A DNA stretch of 11,167 nt from NCBI GenBank assembly GCA_030746455.1, contig JASLMQ010000254.1, positions 1 to 11,167 of the forward strand, written 5' to 3'. Shown piece by piece: positions 6,943 to 11,167 of the stretch. The translations under genes were made by a program, and so were the position numbers. The DNA comes from Candidatus Latescibacterota bacterium (GTDB lineage Bacteria > Latescibacterota > UBA2968 > GCA-2709665). Under the pieces are notes generated by a model, which saw only the letters and a program-made list of their open reading frames with translations, did no database searches and was not told the origin of the DNA. The first letter of the stretch is position 1; each line of letters begins with the position of its first letter.

Positions 6943-8028
6943 TCACTGTATGTCGCAGATCTCCGAAAGCGCGACCACGCGTCTTTCGTCGATCGACTGC
7001 TCGGCCGCGAGGGAAACGGCCAGGGCCAACCTGCCGGCGTCACCACTGGCAAAGGGCCTTCGCCCCTCTCGAATGCAGGCGGCGAAATCCATGAAGATCC
7101 CGACCTCGCCGTGCTGGTTGAAGGGGGTGGGCCGCGTGCCCTTCGGGTCCATCTGGATCCGGGTGACGTCCCGATTCTGGGAGGAGTGGATCTCGACGGC
7201 GTCCTGCGGGAGTGCCCCCCCCTGAAGGATCATGCCCTTCTCGCCCGCCACACCGATGTCACGCCGGTGCGTGCCGATGCCGCCTTCCTGCGGGTGGGAA
7301 CGGCCTAGGAACATGCCCAAGCCCAACACGGCCCGCGCTCCGCTTTCGTAGTTGACGATCACCCAGGCATTGTCGCAGATCGAGCTCCGGACGCCAGCGA
7401 GTTCGTGAAAGACATCCTGCCCTCCCGACGCATACACGCTTACGGGCCTGGAACCGGCGTACCAGTTGAACAGGTCGAAGTGGTGGCAGCTCTTCTCCAC
7501 GAGCATCCCGCCGCTCCGCTCCCTGTCGAAGATCCACATGTGCTCGGGTGAGACCCGGAAGGGACCGCGCATCTCCTTGAGCCAGAGCATGATCGGCTTT
7601 CCGATCACATCATCCTGAATCAGATCGGCGATCTTCTGCAGGAAGTAGTGATAGCGCATCTGCTGGCCCACGATGAGCGTGCGGCCCGCTCCCTCGGCTG
7701 CAGCGATCATATCGTCGCACTGGGCCACCGTGCGCGCGAGGGGCTTCTCGCAGAAGACGTGCTTGCCGTGCTGGAAGGCCTCGACCGTCAGATCCCGGTG
7801 TGTGTCCTGGGGTGTCGCGATGGCCACGGCCTGTATGTCCTCGCGGCCCACGAGCGCGGAGAAGTCGGACACGGTCTCCGTGTCGTAGGACGCTCCGAGC
7901 TCCTGGAGGCGCTCGGCGTGGATGTCGCAGAGGGCGGCGAGCTCGAAGTCGGGGGATTGAGAGAGCCTGTGCGCGAGGTTGGCGCCGCGCCGGCTGCAGC
8001 CGACAACCGCGATGCGTAGGGTATCCAT
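6943..8028 (-). CDS. Gfo/Idh/MocA-family oxidoreductase 2
   Basis: This 361-residue protein is a second NAD(P)-dependent oxidoreductase of the family, clearly different from its downstream neighbour. The N-terminal nucleotide fold shows RIAVVGCSRRGANLAHRL (5-22) and AALCDIH (31-37). The canonical HGKHVFCEKPLA (87-98) supplies catalytic lysine K95. C-terminal substrate-domain signatures include ERSGGMLVEKSCHHFDLFNWYAG (170-192) with H182/H183 and D185, in the position of the family's conserved histidine. The start ATG (8026-8028) has only a weak AAGG close by. It lies 150 bp after the DapA-like gene and 167 bp before the other Gfo gene, on the same strand. It probably oxidises or dehydrates a sugar-acid or polyol-like intermediate of the cluster; that is inferred from context, and the family is too broad to name a substrate. 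Confidence 0.92.
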   Translation of the reverse strand: MDTLRIAVVGCSRRGANLAHRLSQSPDFELAALCDIHAERLQELGASYDTETVSDFSALVGREDIQAVAIATPQDTHRDLTVEAFQHGKHVFCEKPLARTVAQCDDMIAAAEGAGRTLIVGQQMRYHYFLQKIADLIQDDVIGKPIMLWLKEMRGPFRVSPEHMWIFDRERSGGMLVEKSCHHFDLFNWYAGSRPVSVYASGGQDVFHELAGVRSSICDNAWVIVNYESGARAVLGLGMFLGRSHPQEGGIGTHRRDIGVAGEKGMILQGGALPQDAVEIHSSQNRDVTRIQMDPKGTRPTPFNQHGEVGIFMDFAACIREGRRPFASGDAGRLALAVSLAAEQSIDERRVVALSEICDIQ

Positions 8029-8038
8029 TGCCTTGACC

Positions 8039-8071
8039 TGAACAGAGATGGACCACGAAGGTCACCAAGGT
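8039..8071. repeat. Short 9-bp-period repeat upstream of Gfo/Idh/MocA gene 2
   Basis: On the plus strand CCACGAAGG (8053-8061) is followed directly by TCACCAAGG (8062-8070), so on the minus strand it reads CCTTGGTGA-CCTTCGTGG. It lies about 24 bp upstream of the start codon, in a 150-bp gap (8029-8178) that otherwise shows only a small GGGTC-CCGA-GACCC hairpin (8128-8141) and no gene. Confidence 0.5.
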
Positions 8072-8178
8072 CGAGCCCGGGGCAGGCTTCAAGCAGAAAG
8101 GAGAAGCCGGGAGATCCGCCGGGGTTGGGGTCCCGAGACCCGTGTCGAGGTGGGTCCAGCGTCCTTTCCGCAGGAGCG

Positions 8179-9087
8179 TCATTCCGGGCCGAAAGGGAAG
8201 GTTTCGATTTCGTTCTCGACCGCTTTGAGCAGGATCGAGATCTCGGCCTTGTCGTTGTCGTCGAGGGCCATCGCGCCTGCGGGCGACCGCTCCGCGAGGG
8301 ACGTGAACACGCCCCGACGCTTGAGCATGTAGCGCATGAACGGATGTGACTCCAGGTTGATGAGTGGCAGGACTCTTCGATGCAGGTCGCGCGCTTCCTC
8401 CTCGCTGCCGGCCCACCAGAGCTCGAAGACCTTCGCCAAGACGTCCCCGAGCTCGCAGGCGGGCATGCAGCCGTTCGCGCCACGCCGGAGCTCATCGGGG
8501 ATGAACTTGCCCGCGGCCCCTCCGAAGACGGTCTTGAGGCGGTCCCCAACGCGGTCGACGACATCGCTCACGTTCTTGGGACAGGGCTGCCGTTCCTCTT
8601 TGATGTACTCGATCTGGGGGATGTCTTCGACCAGCTTCGCGATCTGGTCACCGTTGAGCGGGCTGTAGGTTCCGGCGTTCTGGACCATGATGGGGCCATC
8701 GAAGGCGTCGGCGAGACGATGGTACATATCGATGGCCACGGCCGCGTTCGTTCGGGCCGGCGCCATCGCGATGATGGCATCGGGCTGTGCCTCCCGTGCG
8801 GCCCGGGCAAAGAGCAGGGCCTGGGGAACCGAAACGCCTGAACAGCCAAACACGAACGGGATCCGACCGTTCACTTCCTCGAGGGCCTCGTGAAGGTTTC
8901 GCACCCGCTCCTCTTCGCCGAGGAAGTAGAACTCGCCCACCATCACGGGCCACACGATGCCGTGTTGTTTGGTCTCGCAGCAAAAGTTGGCGACGGCCCG
9001 CAAATCCTGCGTGTGGATCTCGAGGTCGTCCGTGTAGGGGGTGGGCAGCAAGCCAAACAGGCCTTTCAGCAGGTCGAAGCGAGGCAT
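8179..9087 (-). CDS. Dihydrodipicolinate synthase/N-acetylneuraminate lyase (DapA) superfamily protein, atypical active site
   Basis: This 302-residue protein has the length and layout of class I aldolases of the DapA/NanA group, which form a Schiff base between a lysine and pyruvate or another oxo acid. Seen are GLFGLLPTPYTDD (9-21), GEFYFLGEEERVR (51-63), YIKEE with the Schiff-base lysine K163, and FGGAAGKFIPDELRRGANG (188-206), the family's glycine-rich barrel-end segment. Two normally conserved features differ. The TTGE element reads MVGE (49-52), so the paired threonines are missing. The YNxP element reads QNAG (136-139), so the catalytic tyrosine position holds glutamine. AGGAG (9097-9101) lies 9 nt ahead of ATG 9085-9087. 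It is first in the cluster. A role as lyase, aldolase or dehydratase of a 2-oxo sugar acid is likely; lysine synthesis is not. Confidence 0.88.
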   Translation of the reverse strand: MPRFDLLKGLFGLLPTPYTDDLEIHTQDLRAVANFCCETKQHGIVWPVMVGEFYFLGEEERVRNLHEALEEVNGRIPFVFGCSGVSVPQALLFARAAREAQPDAIIAMAPARTNAAVAIDMYHRLADAFDGPIMVQNAGTYSPLNGDQIAKLVEDIPQIEYIKEERQPCPKNVSDVVDRVGDRLKTVFGGAAGKFIPDELRRGANGCMPACELGDVLAKVFELWWAGSEEEARDLHRRVLPLINLESHPFMRYMLKRRGVFTSLAERSPAGAMALDDNDKAEISILLKAVENEIETFPFGPE

Positions 9088-9120
9088 GCGAGTGATCTCC
9101 TGTTCTAAGGCTGGAACTAC

Positions 9121-9144
9121 GAAAAACGCGAAAGACGCGAAAAG
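9121..9144. repeat. 9-bp-period ACGCGAAAR repeat upstream of the DapA-like gene
   Basis: On the plus strand ACGCGAAAG is followed at once by ACGCGAAAA, preceded by GAAAA; on the minus strand it reads TTCGCGTCT-TTCGCGTTT. It lies 33 bp upstream of the DapA-like start. The surrounding gap 9088-9363 (276 bp) holds this, the 40-bp repeat at 9315-9354 and several CGTCAG words, with no gene and no confident promoter. Confidence 0.55.
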
Positions 9145-9314
9145 TGAGATACACGAGGCTTCCTGGTGAATCTACACGTCAGCTAGAGGGACGGGACGTG
9201 CGAGATCCAACCTTGATCGTCAGATGAGGGGCGACCATTCTGATCTACTCGCCGTCGTGCGACCGTGCAGGAGGCCCGTCCCAACCTGCAATCGTCAGGC
9301 TCTGACGCGTCCTC

Positions 9315-9354
9315 ATCGGTGTACATCGGTGCTCATCTGTGGTTGCGCTTTGTT
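9315..9354 (+). repeat. Dispersed 40-bp intergenic repeat, copy 2
   Basis: This plus-strand copy reads ATCGGTGTAC, ATCGGTGCTC, ATCTGTGGTT and then GCGCTTTGTT. It matches 4117-4156 (minus strand) at 33 of 40 positions by eye, so the two copies are inverted relative to each other about 5.2 kb apart. It begins 9 bp past the stop codon of the TPR gene in the transcription direction. Confidence 0.75.
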
Positions 9355-9363
9355 GCATTGGGC

Positions 9364-10245
9364 CTAGAATCGCGACTCGAGGATCCTTCGCGCCTCGACA
9401 CTCCTGATGCCGTTCCGGATCAGGTTCTGAAGGTCCCGCGCCGCCGTCGAGTCCGGTCCGAAGCGTTCGACCGCTTCTGAATACATCGAATCCGCGCGTA
9501 TCGGTTCGCCCTCGACGAGATGGAACAGCGCCAGATCGAAATGAGCCTGTCCAAGATTGGGATCCAGCTCCAGGGCGCGTTGGGCTTCGTCGATGGCCTT
9601 GTGAACCAGACCGGCGTCGAAGTAATGGCGGGCGACGGTGTGTCGGCTCGCGGCATTGTAGGCCGCGGGCCTGGCGTGGTCCAGATCGAAGACCTTCGCG
9701 AAGGCCGCTTCGGCACTGTCGCGCATGCCTGCTGACAGACAGGCACGCCCGAGCGTGTAGTGGAGAACCGGGTCATCGGGGTCGACCTCGGTACCCAGCC
9801 GATACTCCCGGGCCGCCTCATCCCAGTTCTCTAGGTCGAGGGCGATATCGCCCATGGTCGCGCGCGCCACGTTCTGGCCATAGTAGCGGTCGGACATCGC
9901 GAGGTTCACCCGCTCGGGCCAGGTGAAGCCCGGTCCGGATTCCGGCAACCGCTTCCCGGCAGATCGCTGGTAGACCGCAACGCCCGCGAAATCGTGTGCG
10001 AGCGCGTAGTCGCGGATGCGTGCCCCGTGCAGGTGGGCGTAGAAGGAATGCCTGTCGAGAAAGGCATCCCTGCCGATCCGGACGGTTGAGGCACTCGTGG
10101 TGTCGCGATAGGCCGAGGCCGTCGCCCCGCGGACCACGATAAGGTCGGGCTCGAAATGGACGACCAGCGGGTAGCTGATGCCTATTGCGGTGGGCAGGGC
10201 GCGCTCGAATTCGGGCGGTACGTAGGCGTAGGCGTCGTAGAGCAC
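9364..10245 (-). CDS. Soluble domain plus C-terminal TPR repeats; probably the 3' part of the upstream membrane glycosyltransferase-like gene
   Basis: The longest frame with a usable start begins at GTG 10243-10245 and gives 293 residues. The same frame is open back to a TAG at 10318-10320 and continues beyond it into the membrane protein. Residues 1-95 resemble the soluble tail of PMT/ArnT-type membrane glycosyltransferases: VLYDAYAYVPPEF, then DLIVVRG, then FYAHLHGARIRDYALAHDF followed by VAVYQR. About four TPR helix pairs follow (roughly 123-266), with typical endings such as YRLGTEVDPDDP and QRALELDPNLGQAHFDLALFHL. The sequence between the TAG and the GTG (RAGRWLEEHHDPSSTV) fits the family's usual linker, which argues for one interrupted gene rather than two. 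There is no good ribosome binding site close to the GTG. The final stop is TAG (9364-9366). TPRs usually mediate protein contacts. Confidence 0.75.
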   Translation of the reverse strand: MLYDAYAYVPPEFERALPTAIGISYPLVVHFEPDLIVVRGATASAYRDTTSASTVRIGRDAFLDRHSFYAHLHGARIRDYALAHDFAGVAVYQRSAGKRLPESGPGFTWPERVNLAMSDRYYGQNVARATMGDIALDLENWDEAAREYRLGTEVDPDDPVLHYTLGRACLSAGMRDSAEAAFAKVFDLDHARPAAYNAASRHTVARHYFDAGLVHKAIDEAQRALELDPNLGQAHFDLALFHLVEGEPIRADSMYSEAVERFGPDSTAARDLQNLIRNGIRSVEARRILESRF

Positions 10246-10317
10246 GGTCGACGAGGGATCGTGGTGCTCCTCCAGCCAACGCCCGGCCCGGATCTCGGGG
10301 CTTCGCTCGTCGCGCTG

Positions 10318-10320
10318 CTA
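10318..10320 (-). other. In-frame TAG codon joining the membrane-domain frame to the soluble/TPR frame
   Basis: The minus strand reads GAG CAG AAA TAG CAG CGC GAC. The 282 complete codons from the window edge to this TAG and the 25 codons before GTG 10245 are in the same frame, with no frameshift needed. It could be a nonsense mutation, a base-call error, natural readthrough or a recoded amber codon. Confidence 0.85.
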
Positions 10321-11167
10321 TTTCTGCTCGAAGAGGTCGATTGTCGCGGCAAGCCGGCCCCATGAGAGGCCCAGTATCAGGAGAGGCAGGATCAGATGCA
10401 CGACAGATCGACCGGGCAAGCGGCCCTTCGCCTCCGCCCAGATGGCCCGATAGGCCTGGGCGAGGAACACGAACAAGACGGGAAGAACCGGGAGGAGGTG
10501 ACGGGTCCTCCGCAGGCTCGATTCCAGGACCAGGTAGCCCAGAAAGAGGGCAATCCACACGAGCAGGATGCCGCTGATCGAGGCAAGCCGTCGGCGCCTG
10601 ACGACGTACCACGATCCCGCCGCGAGGGAGAGGGCTAGTATGACGGCGTTCGCCCTCCCGGCTACATCGGCGAGAAGCCACAGCCAGGCCAGGCCGCCGA
10701 CATCGACCCGGCTGGTGTGCCCGAAGGCCATGATCTCCCTCTCGACCTCGAGGCTGTGGATGAACTCGCCGAGACGGGCAAGCGCGAAGGGATTGGTGAC
10801 GGCAAAGCCGACGATGAAGAAGGCAGGGATCGAACCGAGGGCGATCAGCGCCGTCCGATTACGCAGTCTGTCCAAACCCGTCCGAAGGCTGAAGTGTCCA
10901 TCCGCGGAGGGCAAGAGCGCCGAGGCCGCTATGACCGGAAGCAGGAACCCTCCTGCGTACTTCGTTCCGAATGCCAGGCCGGCGAAGATCGAGGCTAGCA
11001 TGGTCTGCTTGAGACTGAGACCGCGACACATCGCCACACAGCAGGTGAGGCAGCACAGGATCCAGAAGAGCTGTGGCAGGTCGGGGTGCCCCTCCACCGA
11101 CCACCTGAGAAACGTGGGCGTCATCCCCAGAAGGAGCGCACCGACCAGGCCGACAAGCCGGGTAGAG
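10318..11167 (-). CDS. Polytopic membrane protein, GT39/PMT/ArnT-like glycosyltransferase (5' end outside window)
   Basis: The frame is open from the right edge. The first complete codon is 11164-11166, giving 282 residues before TAG 10318-10320. An internal ATG at 11122-11124 lies inside a hydrophobic segment (STRLVGLVGALLLGM), so the true start is beyond the window. About seven to nine membrane segments are evident, for example LPQLFWILCCLTCCVAM, ALIALGSIPAFFIVGFAV, SGILLVWIALFLGYLV and HLILPLLILGLSWG. Typical GT-C family phrases are SIFAGLAFGTKYAGGFLLP and RRTRHLLPVLPVLFVFLAQ. The N-terminal catalytic Asp/Glu motif is not in the window. The family uses lipid-linked sugars to modify protein or lipid at the membrane. 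The frame resumes after the TAG with the family's soluble tail and TPRs. It points into the catabolic cluster but is 276 bp away and probably unrelated to it. Confidence 0.78.
   Translation of the reverse strand, partial: STRLVGLVGALLLGMTPTFLRWSVEGHPDLPQLFWILCCLTCCVAMCRGLSLKQTMLASIFAGLAFGTKYAGGFLLPVIAASALLPSADGHFSLRTGLDRLRNRTALIALGSIPAFFIVGFAVTNPFALARLGEFIHSLEVEREIMAFGHTSRVDVGGLAWLWLLADVAGRANAVILALSLAAGSWYVVRRRRLASISGILLVWIALFLGYLVLESSLRRTRHLLPVLPVLFVFLAQAYRAIWAEAKGRLPGRSVVHLILPLLILGLSWGRLAATIDLFEQK

Noticed and set aside
8128..8141. GGGTC-CCGA-GACCC hairpin after the DapA-like gene as a terminator
   Set aside because: The stem is only 5 bp and no T-run follows on the minus strand.
9145..9260. 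Sigma-70 promoter for the cluster
   Set aside because: No convincing pair of -35 and -10 boxes at 16-18 bp spacing was found on the minus strand.
9188..9282. GGGACGGG and CCCGTCCC inverted words about 80 bp apart as element ends
   Set aside because: Only 8 bp match and there are no flanking target duplications or transposase.

Overview
The window is GC-rich, and every convincing gene lies on the minus strand, so transcription runs from position 11167 towards position 1. No rRNA, tRNA, CRISPR array, transposase or phage gene is visible. The families present are an MttB-type methyltransferase, a URO-D family protein, a phosphotriesterase-like hydrolase, two Gfo/Idh/MocA oxidoreductases, a divergent DapA-superfamily lyase, a class III aminotransferase and a TPP-dependent E1 alpha subunit. 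Together with intergenic gaps filled by short-period repeats, they resemble large-genome environmental bacteria known mainly from metagenomes (Poribacteria, Latescibacterota or Planctomycetota-like). That placement is an impression from gene content only, and no marker gene supports it.

Layout in the direction of transcription. (1) 11167-9364: a polytopic glycosyltransferase-like membrane protein, truncated at its 5' end by the window edge. Its reading frame continues through a single in-frame TAG (10318-10320) into a soluble domain with C-terminal TPRs. (2) 9363-9088: a 276-bp gap holding two repeat types. (3) 9087-4272: DapA-superfamily protein, Gfo/Idh/MocA protein 2, a gap with a long imperfect inverted repeat, Gfo/Idh/MocA protein 1, and an MttB-family methyltransferase that overlaps the previous gene by 4 bp and starts with GTG. 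(4) 4271-4085: a 187-bp gap with a second copy of one repeat, in opposite orientation. (5) 4084-1: phosphotriesterase-family protein, URO-D family protein, class III aminotransferase and E1 alpha, separated by only 27-39 bp and running off the left edge.

The eight genes from 9087 to 1 look like one catabolic cluster, or two adjacent operons. A reasonable but untested reading is breakdown of a methylated nitrogen compound. The MttB homologue, which lacks pyrrolysine, would remove a methyl group, possibly with the URO-D protein as a corrinoid methyltransferase partner. The two Gfo proteins would oxidise or rearrange the carbon skeleton, the phosphotriesterase-like protein would open a lactone or ester, and the DapA-like protein would act as an aldolase or lyase. 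The aminotransferase would make an oxo compound, and the E1 complex would decarboxylate a 2-oxo acid or cleave an acetoin-like product. No corrinoid protein, transporter or regulator is inside the window, and the substrate cannot be read from the sequence.

The observations most worth following up are the in-frame TAG in the membrane-protein/TPR gene, the non-pyrrolysine MttB cluster with an atypical DapA-like enzyme, and the intergenic repeats: a 40-bp module present twice in opposite orientation, an approximately 127-bp inverted repeat, and 9-bp-period arrays.
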